64,000 nucleotides of DNA from positions 4,960,001 to 5,024,000 of the forward strand of contig NZ_CP149940.1 in assembly GCF_037948395.1 (NCBI RefSeq), given 5' to 3'. Origin of the DNA: Serratia nevei (GTDB lineage Bacteria > Pseudomonadota > Gammaproteobacteria > Enterobacterales > Enterobacteriaceae). The translations under genes were made by a program, and so were the position numbers. The notes beneath the pieces were generated by a model. It was not told where the DNA came from. It did no database searches and worked only from the letters and a program-made list of their open reading frames with translations. The first letter of the stretch is position 1, and every line of letters starts with the position of its first letter. This document shows, in pieces, positions 29,548 through 38,982 of this stretch.

Positions 29548-30561
29548 TTATTTTTTAAGATCTTGCTGTACCTGATGTACAGGTCGGACCCATGGTTTTT
29601 TTGCCTGTACATCCGCCGGCAACGAAGCAATGGCGCGCTTCGCTTCCGCGGAAGACGCGTAGTTGCCGCTTACCAGCACATACCACGGTTTGCCGTCACG
29701 CTTGGTGGCGTACACCAGGTAGTTCTGCAGCTTCTGCTGTTTGGCGTAGGCGTTCAGCGTATCGGAACGCGAAGCGCTGCTCAGCTGCAGCGTGTAATGG
29801 CTGCCCGGTGCAGACTGCAGCGAACTGCCGCTGCTGCTGACCGCTCCCGCTTTAGCGGTGGAAGACGGCTTGGCCGGCGGCGTATACACCGTAGTCGGCG
29901 ATTTATGCTGCGTCGCGGTCGGTTTGGTGGCGGCGGTTTTCGCCGGCGTTTTATGCTGTTGCTGCGCGGTACCTTGCACAGGGCGAGTCGCCTCGCGCGC
30001 CGCGGCGCCGCTCATCACCGTCGCCGGTGCGGTCGGCAGCGTCGAGGCTGCGCCGGTCATGCCCTGGGTCGCGGCATCCACTTGCCCCTGCTGCTGCGAC
30101 AGCGCATCCGCCATGTTGCCCGGCAGATCGACGCGCTGCTGCGCACCGCCCTGCTGAGGCTGAGTTTGCGCTTCGGTCGGCGTGCCTGAGATCGGCGGAA
30201 CGCTGACGTTCTGCGGTTGCTGCGGCTGAGTCGCACTCACGCCGTTGTTGTCGTGGGTATCCGTCGTGCCGCCCGGCACGCCGTTGTTGGCGGTGGTCAG
30301 CGACGAAGAACCGGACAGGTTGATATCGCGAGCCGCGCCGTTTTGCGCGCCGCTCTCCTGAGCCGCCTCATGCTTGGTCGGCGCCTTCAAGGCGGAACCG
30401 ATACCGATAATCAGCAGCAACAGCACCAAAATGCCGATGCCGATCATCAAATGCTGGCGCGAAACGGCGAAGCGCGGCGCGGCGGCCGGCTTGCGCGAAC
30501 GCGTAGGACGACGATCGCTGCTATCAGGTCTGAGATCGTCTTCCGGTTTAAACTCGTCCAT
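29548..30561 (-). CDS. damX: Cell division protein DamX (SPOR domain)
   Basis: 337 residues, about 90 fewer than E. coli DamX (428). Layout: acidic and basic cytoplasmic N-terminus (MDEFKPEDDLRPDSSDRRPT), one membrane helix at about 39-58 (MIGIGILVLLLLIIGIG), a long low-complexity periplasmic linker rich in Gln, Pro, Thr and Ala, and a C-terminal SPOR domain (about 258-337; HYTLQLSSASRSDTLNAYAKQ to GKPWYVLVSGNYASSAEAKRA) that binds denuded septal glycan. ATG 30561 has GGAGG 7 bases upstream. The missing length is in the linker, not in the domains. Confidence 0.93.
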   Translation of the reverse strand: MDEFKPEDDLRPDSSDRRPTRSRKPAAAPRFAVSRQHLMIGIGILVLLLLIIGIGSALKAPTKHEAAQESGAQNGAARDINLSGSSSLTTANNGVPGGTTDTHDNNGVSATQPQQPQNVSVPPISGTPTEAQTQPQQGGAQQRVDLPGNMADALSQQQGQVDAATQGMTGAASTLPTAPATVMSGAAAREATRPVQGTAQQQHKTPAKTAATKPTATQHKSPTTVYTPPAKPSSTAKAGAVSSSGSSLQSAPGSHYTLQLSSASRSDTLNAYAKQQKLQNYLVYATKRDGKPWYVLVSGNYASSAEAKRAIASLPADVQAKKPWVRPVHQVQQDLKK

Positions 30562-30717
30562 CTGAAACCCTCCAACTAGAGGCAAAAGCCCACCACCGTA
30601 GACCTACCGTGGCACGGGCAGATTAACCCGATGATGGCAAAGCGACACCCGTCGTGCTCTGCTCACTGTATTAATATAGATGCAAATGGCGGCTAAGCCA
30701 CTGTTACTTGGTCCGAT

Positions 30718-31818
30718 TTAATTACGCTGCTGCTCAGGCAGGCAGGCGGCGATCGACGCTAACACCAGTTCATGCCCTACGCCGCCGCGCACTTCGGCCG
30801 CACCGATCGCGGTCGGCAGCACCAGACGCAGTTCACCCGCCAGCACTTTCTTGTCGCGCAGCATGTGCGGCAGATAGGACTCCGGCGTCATTTCCTGCGG
30901 CCCGCAAACCGGCAACCCGGCGCGCAGCAGCAGCGTTTTGATGCGTTCGATATCTTCAACGGAGAACTGGCCGAGACGGTGCGCGGTTTCCGCCGCCATC
31001 ACCATGCCCGCAGCCACCGCTTCGCCGTGCAGCCATACGCCGTAGCCCATTTCGGCTTCGATGGCGTGGCCGTAAGTATGGCCCAGATTCAGCAAGGCGC
31101 GCAGGCCGCTTTCGCGTTCGTCGGCAGCCACGACCTCGGCCTTCAGCTCGCAGCAGCGGCGGATACAGTAGGCCAACGCCTGCATATCCAACGCCATCAG
31201 CGCATCGATGTTGTTTTCCAGCCAGACGAAGAACTCGCGATCGAGGATGATCCCGTATTTGATGACTTCAGCCAGACCGGAAGAGAGTTCACGCGTCGGC
31301 AACGTTTTCAGGCAATCCAGATCAACCACCACCGAAGCGGGTTGATAGAAAGCGCCGATCATGTTTTTGCCGAGCGGGTGGTTGACGGCGGTCTTGCCGC
31401 CCACGGAAGAATCCACCTGCGACAACAGCGTGGTGGGAACCTGAATGAAGCGCACGCCGCGTTGATAGCACGCGGCGGCAAAGCCGGTCAGATCGCCGAC
31501 AACGCCGCCACCGAGCGCGATCAGCGTCGTGTCGCGCCCGTGCGGTTTTTCCAGCAGCGCCGAAAACACCTGCTCCAACACCGCCAGAGATTTGTACTGC
31601 TCACCATCGGGAAGGATCACCTGATCCACCACGACGCCGCCCCGCTCCAGCACCTGCCGGACGCGCTCCAGATAGAGCGGCGCCAGGGTCTGGTTGGTGA
31701 CCAACATCGCTTGCTCACCCGCCTTCAACGGCATAAAAGAAGCCGGATCGTTAAACAATCCGGCGGCGATGGTAATCGGGTAGCTGCGCTCCCCAAGCGT
31801 TACAGTAATTCTCTCCAT
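30718..31818 (-). CDS. aroB: 3-dehydroquinate synthase
   Basis: 366 residues (E. coli 362). Second step of the shikimate pathway: DAHP to 3-dehydroquinate, NAD- and zinc-dependent. Visible: [26 protein letters not shown] (NAD site), [21 protein letters not shown], and metal ligands in [12 protein letters not shown] and [13 protein letters not shown] 31818 is chosen on family alignment ([15 protein letters not shown]); its ribosome site is weak, which fits coupled expression with aroK 106 bp upstream. Confidence 0.97.
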   Translation of the reverse strand: MERITVTLGERSYPITIAAGLFNDPASFMPLKAGEQAMLVTNQTLAPLYLERVRQVLERGGVVVDQVILPDGEQYKSLAVLEQVFSALLEKPHGRDTTLIALGGGVVGDLTGFAAACYQRGVRFIQVPTTLLSQVDSSVGGKTAVNHPLGKNMIGAFYQPASVVVDLDCLKTLPTRELSSGLAEVIKYGIILDREFFVWLENNIDALMALDMQALAYCIRRCCELKAEVVAADERESGLRALLNLGHTYGHAIEAEMGYGVWLHGEAVAAGMVMAAETAHRLGQFSVEDIERIKTLLLRAGLPVCGPQEMTPESYLPHMLRDKKVLAGELRLVLPTAIGAAEVRGGVGHELVLASIAACLPEQQRN

Positions 31819-31924
31819 GTCGCGCTCAGTTCTCTGTATGGTGCGGCGGTGGTTGATCCCCGCAGCGGCGGGGAACACAAATCAGTTTTCCGCATTGGCC
31901 GACGGCGAACGCGAAAATCGGCAA

Positions 31925-32446
31925 TCAGTTGCTTTCCAGCATGTTGATGATCTGGTTAGCAACCACTTTAGCGCTCTGATCGTCGGTGCGGATGGTGACA
32001 TCGGCAATCTCTTCATACAACGGATTGCGCTCTTTCGCCAAGGCTTCCAGCACTTCACGCGGCGGAGAATCGACCTGCAGCAGCGGGCGTTTTTTATCAC
32101 GCTGGGTGCGAGCCAGCTGCTTCTCGATCGTGGTTTCCAGATAGACCACCACGCCGCGCGCGGACAGACGGTTGCGCGTTTCGCGCGACTTCACCGAACC
32201 GCCGCCGGTCGCCAACACAATCCCTTGTTTTTCCGTCAGTTCATTAATGACTTTTTCTTCACGATCGCGGAAACCTTCTTCCCCTTCCACGTCGAATACC
32301 CAGCCCACGTCAGCTCCGGTACGTCGCTCAATTTCTTGATCGGAGTCGAAGAACTCCATATTGAGTTGCTGAGCTAACTGACGGCCAATAGTGCTTTTGC
32401 CGGCACCCATAGGCCCAACCAGAAAGATATTGCGTTTCTCTGCCAT
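31925..32446 (-). CDS. aroK: Shikimate kinase I
   Basis: 173 residues, as in E. coli. It phosphorylates shikimate at O3. P-loop GPMGAGKS at residues 11-18, [30 protein letters not shown] (shikimate site with the Asp and two Arg) in pieces, LATGGGSV, and the lid RPLLQ. It starts at ATG 32446 and has its own promoter at 32559-32588, downstream of hofQ. First gene of aroKB. Confidence 0.97.
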   Translation of the reverse strand: MAEKRNIFLVGPMGAGKSTIGRQLAQQLNMEFFDSDQEIERRTGADVGWVFDVEGEEGFRDREEKVINELTEKQGIVLATGGGSVKSRETRNRLSARGVVVYLETTIEKQLARTQRDKKRPLLQVDSPPREVLEALAKERNPLYEEIADVTIRTDDQSAKVVANQIINMLESN

Positions 32447-32483
32447 GTTTTTCGGTATTACTAAGACAATTCGTTAATGTTAA

Positions 32484-32514
32484 CCCGCCCCGCCAATCAA
32501 ATCAGCGGCGGGAC
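32484..32514 (-). repeat. Stem-loop in the aroK leader
   Basis: CCCGCC and GGCGGG can pair across a 12-base A/T-rich loop (minus strand), between the aroK promoter and its start. It could modulate aroK expression; no U-tract follows. Confidence 0.35.
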
Positions 32515-32558
32515 CTAAACTGAAACCTCATGAGCGATAGTGCGAGATCAGACGAAAA

Positions 32559-32588
32559 ATTATCTCAACACTCTTGGTAGTTTGGCAA
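32559..32588 (-). promoter_or_regulatory. Probable aroK promoter
   Basis: On the minus strand TTGCCA (32588-32583), an 18-bp gap and GATAAT (32564-32559) with an extended TGA in front. It lies in the 349-bp gap between hofQ and aroK (32447-32795), which otherwise shows only a leader stem-loop and no gene. Confidence 0.7.
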
Positions 32589-32795
32589 CCGAATAAATCG
32601 CAATCCACGCCGCGGGAGGGAAACCATATGTTTTTAACGGCGTCTTGACGCTAACAAAAAACCTCGGTGCTCAATTCGGTAACCCTTGTAAGCTAAATCG
32701 GCCGCAGCGTCAAACGCAGATCCCCCCAAGGAGATAAAAAAGTGTATCTGCTCATCAACTTTAGGAGATTTGCCGTCCGGCTGACAGGTAGCCGC

Positions 32796-34040
32796 TTATC
32801 CCTTAATCAGGGTCGGCGTAATGAAGATCACCAGCTCGCGTTTTTTCTGTTGTGCGCCGCTTTGTCGGAACAAGCCTCCCAATAACGGCGCATTCGCCAA
32901 TCCCGGCACCTTGTCCGCCGTCTTGCCGCTATGCCGTTGAAAAATACCGCCGAGCACCAGGGTTTCACCGTTTTTCACCGTGATCTGCGTTTTAATCTCC
33001 TGTTTATCGATGGTCAGCGCTTCCCCCGCGCCCCGGCTGATGGCGCGCCCCGGCATATTTTGGCTGATGTGCAACGTCAGCGTGATGCGCCCGTCCGGCA
33101 ACACTTTCGGCGTCACCTCCATGCCCAGCACCGCCTCTTTGAACTCGATGGCGGTCGCACCGCTGGCGCCGCTTGACACTTCGTAAGGGATCTCGGTTCC
33201 CTGCTTGATGCTGGCGGTTTGCAGGTGGGCCGTCAGCAGCCGCGGGCTGGCGATGATCTCCACCTGATTCTCCTGTTCCAGCGCCGTCAGCTCGAGGCTC
33301 AGCAAACGCCCGCTGATGCGCGCCAGATGGAAACCGGCGTTCACCGCGCTGCGCTCCAACGGCAGGTTGACGCCGAGATTGCCCGGCCGCAGCGGCTGCT
33401 CCGGCCTGTCGTCAGGCGCCAATCCCCAACGCACGCCGAGTTCGCGCAAGCTTTCGCTGTTGATGGTCACGATATGCGCCGCCAGCTGGACCTGTGCCAG
33501 CGGCGCGTCCATTTCCGTTACCCGCTTTTTCAACTGCGCCAGGATCGGCGCGGTGTCGCGCAGCAGCAGCGTATTGGTGCGCTTATCCGCCAGCACGCTG
33601 CCCCGCTCGCTGAGCAAGGCGCCGCGTTGGGCATTGAGGCTTTCGGCAATCTCCGCCGCATCGCCGTTCTGTAACGTCAGGCTCAGGCTGTGCAGCGGTT
33701 GCCGCTGCGCCAGCGCCTCTCGCTGCTGCCTTTTTTCCTGCGCGTCCGGCTCCGGCGCAATCAGCATCACGTTACCCTCACGCGTCATCGCCAATTTGCC
33801 CATGCGCAGGGTCAGCGCCAGCGCCTGAGGCCAGGGCACATTCTCCAGCCGCAGCGTCAGGTTGCCGCTCACGCCGGGCGCGGCGATCAGGTTCATCTGC
33901 CGATAATCCGCCAGCGCCTGCAGGATGACCGTGACCGGCGCATCCTGAAACTCCAGCGAAATAACCTGTTTATCCTGCGCCTGTGCGGCGCCGAGCGTCA
34001 GACACCACAGCGCCACGCCCAATCCAGCGCGTCCTTTCAT
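32796..34040 (-). CDS. hofQ: HofQ, PilQ-like outer-membrane secretin
   Basis: 414 residues (E. coli 412). Signal peptide MKGRAGLGVALWCLTLG ends AAQA before QDKQVISLEF. The N-terminal region has secretin/TonB-short-like and N domains (SLEFQDAPVTVILQALADYRQ; LPLHSLSLTLQNGDAAEIAE-type N1 repeat). The C-terminal secretin core is marked by EIIASPRLLT, EIKTQITVKNGETLVLGGIF and PGLANAPLLGGLFR. E. coli HofQ is needed to use DNA as a nutrient. The start ATG 34040 overlaps the hofP stop by 4 bp. It is last in hofMNOPQ. Confidence 0.93.
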   Translation of the reverse strand: MKGRAGLGVALWCLTLGAAQAQDKQVISLEFQDAPVTVILQALADYRQMNLIAAPGVSGNLTLRLENVPWPQALALTLRMGKLAMTREGNVMLIAPEPDAQEKRQQREALAQRQPLHSLSLTLQNGDAAEIAESLNAQRGALLSERGSVLADKRTNTLLLRDTAPILAQLKKRVTEMDAPLAQVQLAAHIVTINSESLRELGVRWGLAPDDRPEQPLRPGNLGVNLPLERSAVNAGFHLARISGRLLSLELTALEQENQVEIIASPRLLTAHLQTASIKQGTEIPYEVSSGASGATAIEFKEAVLGMEVTPKVLPDGRITLTLHISQNMPGRAISRGAGEALTIDKQEIKTQITVKNGETLVLGGIFQRHSGKTADKVPGLANAPLLGGLFRQSGAQQKKRELVIFITPTLIKG

Positions 34041-34399
34041 GGTTTCCCATCCTTGTTGTCCATTATCAGCGAGATGTCGCCCTGGCTCGCCGGGCAATCC
34101 GGTTCGGCCGCCAGCGCCGTTAACGTCAGGCTGCGCGCCTGCACCTGCGTCACCTGCCAACGCTCGGCCAGCACCCGCTGCTGCGGCCGCAGGCGCAGCC
34201 ACTGCCCCGCCGGCGTCACCACCCAGCCATAGCGCAGCGCCGGTTGCCCGATGATGCCTTTCAGGCGCCAGCCCGCCGGCGATGCCGCCGTTTGGGCACA
34301 AGCAGGCAGCGGAGGCGGCGCAAACGGGTCGCGCGGCTCAGCACATAGGGCCCACGGCCATAGCAGCCACCACCACCCACGGCCGGGTCTTTTACTCAT
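34037..34399 (-). CDS. hofP: HofP, PilP-like protein
   Basis: 120 residues. A hydrophobic N-terminus (GWWWLLWPWALCAEP, about 7-21) is probably a signal or lipoprotein-like leader, followed by DPFAPP, a usual PilP-family opening, and GWRLKGIIGQP. PilP links the inner-membrane PilNO platform to the secretin. It is poorly conserved, so the name rests on position and the DPFAPP segment. ATG 34399 overlaps the hofO stop by 8 bp; GAGG lies 9 bases upstream. Confidence 0.78.
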   Translation of the reverse strand: MSKRPGRGWWWLLWPWALCAEPRDPFAPPPLPACAQTAASPAGWRLKGIIGQPALRYGWVVTPAGQWLRLRPQQRVLAERWQVTQVQARSLTLTALAAEPDCPASQGDISLIMDNKDGKP

Positions 34400-34886
34400 C
34401 TGCCTGATCCTCGGTGGCATCCTGCAAAACCAACCGCGCCGTCATGCCAAGGGGCGGCGTCTCCACGCTCAGCTGCTCGAGGCGCAAATCGGCGGGCAGC
34501 GCCTCCAGCAGCGCCAACAAACCGGCGTAGTCAATGCGCAAACTCAGCGTTTGCCGCAGCGGTTTTTCCTGCCGCTGCCAGCGCAGCAAAGCGCCCCCCG
34601 CCCGTTGCAGCACGCTCGCCAAATCGCCGGTGGTGGTCGGCGCAAGCGCCGCCGCCGGGATAATGGTTTGCGGCGTCTCTTCCAACTGGCTCTGCACCAT
34701 AGCGATCTGTTGCAGCAGGCGCTGTTGCCGCTCCGCCGCATTTTCCCGCTGACGCCATTCGTCTTGCAGCAGCCAACCGCCGCCCAACAGCGCCAGCGTG
34801 CCGATGCCCAACCCTTGCGACAGCAGCAATAGCCAGCCCGGTAAGCTCAGCCAGAGGCGCAGCCCGGAGGACAAACGGCTATCCAT
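34392..34886 (-). CDS. hofO: HofO, PilO-like protein
   Basis: 164 residues. One membrane helix near residues 15-41 (LPGWLLLLSQGLGIGTLALL), a coiled-coil-prone Gln/Arg-rich stretch (about 45-70), then a small periplasmic domain; PilO-like layout. The ATG at 34886 is used (a GTG is one codon before). It overlaps hofN by 8 bp. Assignment relies mainly on position in hofMNOPQ. Confidence 0.78.
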   Translation of the reverse strand: MDSRLSSGLRLWLSLPGWLLLLSQGLGIGTLALLGGGWLLQDEWRQRENAAERQQRLLQQIAMVQSQLEETPQTIIPAAALAPTTTGDLASVLQRAGGALLRWQRQEKPLRQTLSLRIDYAGLLALLEALPADLRLEQLSVETPPLGMTARLVLQDATEDQADE

Positions 34887-35418
34887 CACGCCCCCACTGC
34901 GCCGCCAGATGAAAGGAGTACAGGCCGTCTTCGCGTTGCGCCATCTCCGCCAAATGCAGCCGTGGCAACGCAGGTATCCCCGCCAGCCGCCGTTCGAACT
35001 GCGTGATGGCCGCAGGAGAGCGGCTCAATCCACGCAGCCGCAGGCCGTTCGCCGCATTGCAGTCCAACGCCGTGAGCCACAGCGGCGGAGGAATGCTGGA
35101 GGACAATTGCTGCAGCAGCTGCAAATAACGCCGGTTATGTTGGGCGTTATTTGCCTGCCGTTCGGCGCGGGCACTGTGCATCGCTTGCTGCGCCCGCTCT
35201 TGCTGCTGCTGGCGGGCGAGCGACGTCAATGCCGCCAGCTCCTCACCCAGCATCGCCTGCCGCGCCTGCCGCTGCGTCTGTTGGTGACGCAGTTGGCCAG
35301 CGGCCAGGAACAGTGCCAGCAGCAGCGCCGTTACCTGCAACAGCAGCACGCCCAGCCAGAAATAGGCGCGTCGCCGATCGCGGCGCTGGCGCCAGGGCAG
35401 AAAGTTAACCTGATACAT
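34879..35418 (-). CDS. hofN: HofN, PilN-like protein
   Basis: 179 residues. MYQVNFLPWRQRRDRRRAYFW is the PilN-type cytoplasmic start (NFLPWR binds PilM), followed by a membrane helix (about 21-42), a Gln/Arg-rich coiled coil and a periplasmic ferredoxin-like domain. The ATG at 35418 shares one base with the hofM stop (TGATG). Confidence 0.85.
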   Translation of the reverse strand: MYQVNFLPWRQRRDRRRAYFWLGVLLLQVTALLLALFLAAGQLRHQQTQRQARQAMLGEELAALTSLARQQQQERAQQAMHSARAERQANNAQHNRRYLQLLQQLSSSIPPPLWLTALDCNAANGLRLRGLSRSPAAITQFERRLAGIPALPRLHLAEMAQREDGLYSFHLAAQWGRDG

Positions 35419-36251
35419 CAACGATCCTCCTCGCGCAGCGCCAGACCACCGGCCAACGCGAACGCCGAGGGATGCACGGGCAACGGCGGACGCAGCTGCG
35501 TAAAGGCGCTGAGCGGCGACCAGGCCAGGCAGCCGGCGGGCAGGGCTCCCGCCAGCACGCTGCCGGCATAGACCGGCCGATCATCGCCCGCCGGCGTCTG
35601 GGCTTGCAGCGCCCGCAGCGCCTGGGCGCCATCGTCGCCCGGCGCCAGACCAAAGGCGAAGGCGCCATCGGCCGGCGCCACCCACAGCCATTCTCGTTCG
35701 AGGCGATGCATCAGCCCCGCGGCGGGCGGCACGCCTGCCGCCGTCGCCATCATCCGCAGCGCGCAGGGGGTGATATCGACCGCCTGCGGATGCAGGCCAG
35801 CCTGACGCAGACAAAGCAGCCACTGCTGCAGTTCCTGCCGCCGCGCGGCGGTCAACAGCAGCGCCGCCTCATCCCCCGGTGCGGCGCGATAGTCGAGCGC
35901 CAGCGTCTGGCCGTCGAGCGGAAACTGCTTCAAACCGTGGCCGCCGATATAGTCGCTGCGTTCCGGCTCGCGCAGCCGCGCATCAGGCCGTGCCATACGC
36001 TGCTGCAACACACGCTGCGCCGGCAGGGCAATGCGTAAGGAAATATGTCGCGGCAGCTGGACGCGCCATTGCCGCAGCGCCCGGATCAGGAATTCGGAAG
36101 GTTCCAGGCAGCCGTCGCGTAAAACTGCCTGCGGCAGCGCCTGCTGCCACCAGTGGCGCAACTGCCAGCCGTTGCGGCGGCGTTGGGCCGCCACCGCCCG
36201 CACGCAGTCGATTTGTATATCCAGCCCCACCTGCCATGCTTGAGGGAACAT
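35418..36251 (-). CDS. hofM: HofM, PilM-like protein
   Basis: 277 residues. Cytoplasmic PilM homologue; weakly conserved, with the usual YIGGHGLKQFPLDG and LDYRA segments of HofM. The clear actin-like ATPase motifs of true PilM are not obvious. ATG 36251 is chosen with GGAGG ten bases upstream; a TTG three codons earlier is too close to that site. First gene of hofMNOPQ and divergent from mrcA, as in E. coli. Confidence 0.85.
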   Translation of the reverse strand: MFPQAWQVGLDIQIDCVRAVAAQRRRNGWQLRHWWQQALPQAVLRDGCLEPSEFLIRALRQWRVQLPRHISLRIALPAQRVLQQRMARPDARLREPERSDYIGGHGLKQFPLDGQTLALDYRAAPGDEAALLLTAARRQELQQWLLCLRQAGLHPQAVDITPCALRMMATAAGVPPAAGLMHRLEREWLWVAPADGAFAFGLAPGDDGAQALRALQAQTPAGDDRPVYAGSVLAGALPAGCLAWSPLSAFTQLRPPLPVHPSAFALAGGLALREEDR

Positions 36252-36372
36252 GTTTCGCAAGCCTCCATAACATCAGATGATAAAAGAACATATCCATGTC
36301 GCAGGCTTGCCTTTATACTACCGCGCGGTTGTTTATAAACTGCCCAAATGACTTAGAAATGGGAAATCTCAG

Positions 36373-38931
36373 GTGAAGTTCGTAAAGTATTTACTAATCC
36401 TTGCAGTATGTTGCATCGTGCTGGGAGCAGCCTCGATTTTCGGCTTGTACAAATATGTCGAGCCACAGCTGCCCGACGTCGCAACGCTGAAAGATGTGCG
36501 GCTGCAAATACCGATGCAGGTTTACAGCGCCGATGGCGAACTGATCGCCCAATACGGCGAGAAGCGCCGCATTCCGCTGAAGCTGGATCAAATTCCACCG
36601 GTGATGGTGCACGCATTCATCGCCACCGAAGACAGCCGCTTCTACGATCACCACGGCGTCGATCCGGTCGGCATCTTCCGCGCCGCCTCCATCGCGCTGG
36701 TCTCCGGCCACGCTTCGCAGGGGGCCAGTACCATTACCCAACAGCTGGCGCGTAACTTCTTCTTAAGCCCGGAACGCACCCTGATGCGTAAAATCAAGGA
36801 AGCCTTCCTGGCTGTGCGCATCGAGCAGATGCTCACCAAGGATGAAATCCTTGAGCTATATCTGAACAAGATCTATCTGGGTTACCGCGCCTACGGCGTG
36901 GGCGCCGCCGCGCAGGTCTATTTCGGCAAAGACGTCAGCCAGCTGACCCTGAGCGAAATGGCGACCATCGCCGGCCTGCCGAAAGCGCCGTCCACCTTCA
37001 ACCCGCTCTATTCGCACGATCGCGCCGTTGCCCGTCGCAACGTGGTGCTGTCGCGCATGCTGGACGAACACTACATCACGCAGGCGCAGTACGATCAGGC
37101 GCGCGCCGAAGATCTGGTCGCCAACTACCATGCGCCGGAAATCAGCTTCTCCGCGCCATATCTCTCCGAGATGGTGCGTCAGGAGATGATCAAGCGCTAC
37201 GGTGAAAATGCCTATACCGACGGTTACAAGGTTTACACCACCGTCACCAAGCGGCTGCAGCTGGCGGCGCAGGAGTCGGTACGCAACAACGTGCTGGCCT
37301 ATGACATGCGCCACGGCTACCGCGGCCCGTCCAACGTGTTGTGGAAAGTCGGCGAAGCGGCCTGGGATCGCAAACAGATTGTTGATTCGCTGAAAAACCT
37401 GCCGAACTACGGCCCGCTGGCGCCGGCGGTGATCACCGCCGCCAACCCGCAGGAAGCGACGGCGATGCTGGCCGACGGCAGCAGCATTGCCCTGCCGATG
37501 GCGACCATGCGCTGGGCGCGCCCATACCGTTCAGACACGCAGCAAGGCCCAACGCCGAAACGCGTCACCGACGTGGTGCAGGCCGGCCAGCAGGTGTGGG
37601 TGCGTAAAGTGAACGAGGCCTGGTGGCTGTCGCAGGTACCGGACGTCAACTCGGCGCTGGTCTCAATCAACCCGAACGACGGCGCGGTGAAAGCGCTGGT
37701 TGGCGGCTTCGATTTCAACCAGAGCAAGTTCAACCGCGTCACGCAGGCTCTGCGCCAGGTAGGGTCGAACATCAAACCGTTCCTGTACACTGCCGCGATG
37801 GATAAAGGCCTGACGCTGGCCACCATTCTGAACGACTTGCCGATTACCCGTTGGGATGCCGGCGCCGGCACCGACTGGCGGCCGAAGAACTCGCCGCCGA
37901 CCTACGACGGCCCGATTCGCCTGCGGCAGGGACTGGGGCAATCGAAGAACGTGGTGATGGTGCGCGCGATGCGTGCGATGGGCGTCGACTACGCGGCGGA
38001 ATATCTGCAGCGCTTCGGCTTCCCGGCGCAGAACATCGTGCATACCGAATCGCTGGCGCTGGGCTCCGCCTCCTTCACCCCGATGCAGCTGGTACGCGGC
38101 TACGCGGTGCTGGCGAACGGCGGTTACCTGGTTGACCCGTACTTCATCACCAAAATTGAAGACGACAACGGCAATACGGTGTTCGAAGCCAAACCGAAAG
38201 TGGTGTGCAGCAGCTGCAACCTGCCGGTGATCTACGGCGACACCCACCGTTCGGCGGTGCTGTCCGACGACAACATCGAAAACGTCGCCACCTCGCAGGA
38301 AGGCAGCAACAGCACGGTGCCGATGCCGCAGCTGGAGCAGGTTACCCCGGCTCAGGTGCAGCAGGACGGCGACCAACAGTATGCGCCGCACGTGATCAGC
38401 ACGCCGCTGGCCTTCCTCATCCACGACGCGCTGAACAGCAACATCTTCGGTGAACCGGGTTGGATGGGCACGGCCTGGCGCGCCGGGCGCGATCTGAAGC
38501 GTCATGACATCGGCGGCAAAACCGGTACCACCAACAGTTCCAAAGACGCCTGGTTCTCCGGCTATGGTCCGGATACCGTGACGTCGGTGTGGATCGGTTT
38601 CGACGATCACCGCCGCGACCTGGGCCGTTCGACGGTATCCGGCGCCATCCCGGATCAGATTTCCGGCGGTGAAGGCGGAGCCAAGAGCGCCCAGCCGGCG
38701 TGGGACGACTTCATGAAGACCGCGCTGGAAGGCATCCCGGAGCAGAAAGTCACGCCGCCGCCGGGCATCATCAGCGTCACCATCGACAAGAGCAGCGGCA
38801 AGCTCTCTGGCGGTGGCGGCGGTAGCCGTTCCGAGTACTTCATCGAAGGAACTCAGCCGACGGACTACCCATCGCGCGATACCGGCACCACGTTGACCGA
38901 TCCGGGCGGTGAAAGCCACGAGCTGTTCTGA
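36373..38931 (+). CDS. mrcA: Penicillin-binding protein 1A
   Basis: 852 residues. Bifunctional peptidoglycan synthase. Layout: N-terminal membrane anchor (about 5-26), GT51 transglycosylase with catalytic E86 in ATEDSRFYDHHGVDP and QGASTITQQLARN, an OB/ODD region, and the transpeptidase with S465 in SNIKPF, SKN in GQSKNVVM and K716TG in GGKTGTTN. These residue numbers coincide with E. coli PBP1A. The start is GTG 36373, as in E. coli. A Gly-rich tail (about 816-823) precedes the C-terminus. Terminator at 38936-38965. Confidence 0.98.
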   Translation: MKFVKYLLILAVCCIVLGAASIFGLYKYVEPQLPDVATLKDVRLQIPMQVYSADGELIAQYGEKRRIPLKLDQIPPVMVHAFIATEDSRFYDHHGVDPVGIFRAASIALVSGHASQGASTITQQLARNFFLSPERTLMRKIKEAFLAVRIEQMLTKDEILELYLNKIYLGYRAYGVGAAAQVYFGKDVSQLTLSEMATIAGLPKAPSTFNPLYSHDRAVARRNVVLSRMLDEHYITQAQYDQARAEDLVANYHAPEISFSAPYLSEMVRQEMIKRYGENAYTDGYKVYTTVTKRLQLAAQESVRNNVLAYDMRHGYRGPSNVLWKVGEAAWDRKQIVDSLKNLPNYGPLAPAVITAANPQEATAMLADGSSIALPMATMRWARPYRSDTQQGPTPKRVTDVVQAGQQVWVRKVNEAWWLSQVPDVNSALVSINPNDGAVKALVGGFDFNQSKFNRVTQALRQVGSNIKPFLYTAAMDKGLTLATILNDLPITRWDAGAGTDWRPKNSPPTYDGPIRLRQGLGQSKNVVMVRAMRAMGVDYAAEYLQRFGFPAQNIVHTESLALGSASFTPMQLVRGYAVLANGGYLVDPYFITKIEDDNGNTVFEAKPKVVCSSCNLPVIYGDTHRSAVLSDDNIENVATSQEGSNSTVPMPQLEQVTPAQVQQDGDQQYAPHVISTPLAFLIHDALNSNIFGEPGWMGTAWRAGRDLKRHDIGGKTGTTNSSKDAWFSGYGPDTVTSVWIGFDDHRRDLGRSTVSGAIPDQISGGEGGAKSAQPAWDDFMKTALEGIPEQKVTPPPGIISVTIDKSSGKLSGGGGGSRSEYFIEGTQPTDYPSRDTGTTLTDPGGESHELF

Positions 38932-38935
38932 TCGA

Positions 38936-38965
38936 AAAGGGCCAGAGAAATCTGGCCCTTTTTTT
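38936..38965 (+). terminator. Rho-independent terminator of mrcA
   Basis: An 11-bp stem (AAAGGGCCAGA with TCTGGCCCTTT) around a GAAA loop, followed by T's, lying between convergent mrcA and nudE. Confidence 0.92.
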
Positions 38966-38982
38966 GTTTGGCGCGAAGCGTA

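Noticed and set aside
34040..34301. Upstream extension of hofQ by 87 residues
   Set aside because: The extension is Ala/Gly-rich, overlaps hofP in another frame and would hide the clear signal peptide beginning at 34040.
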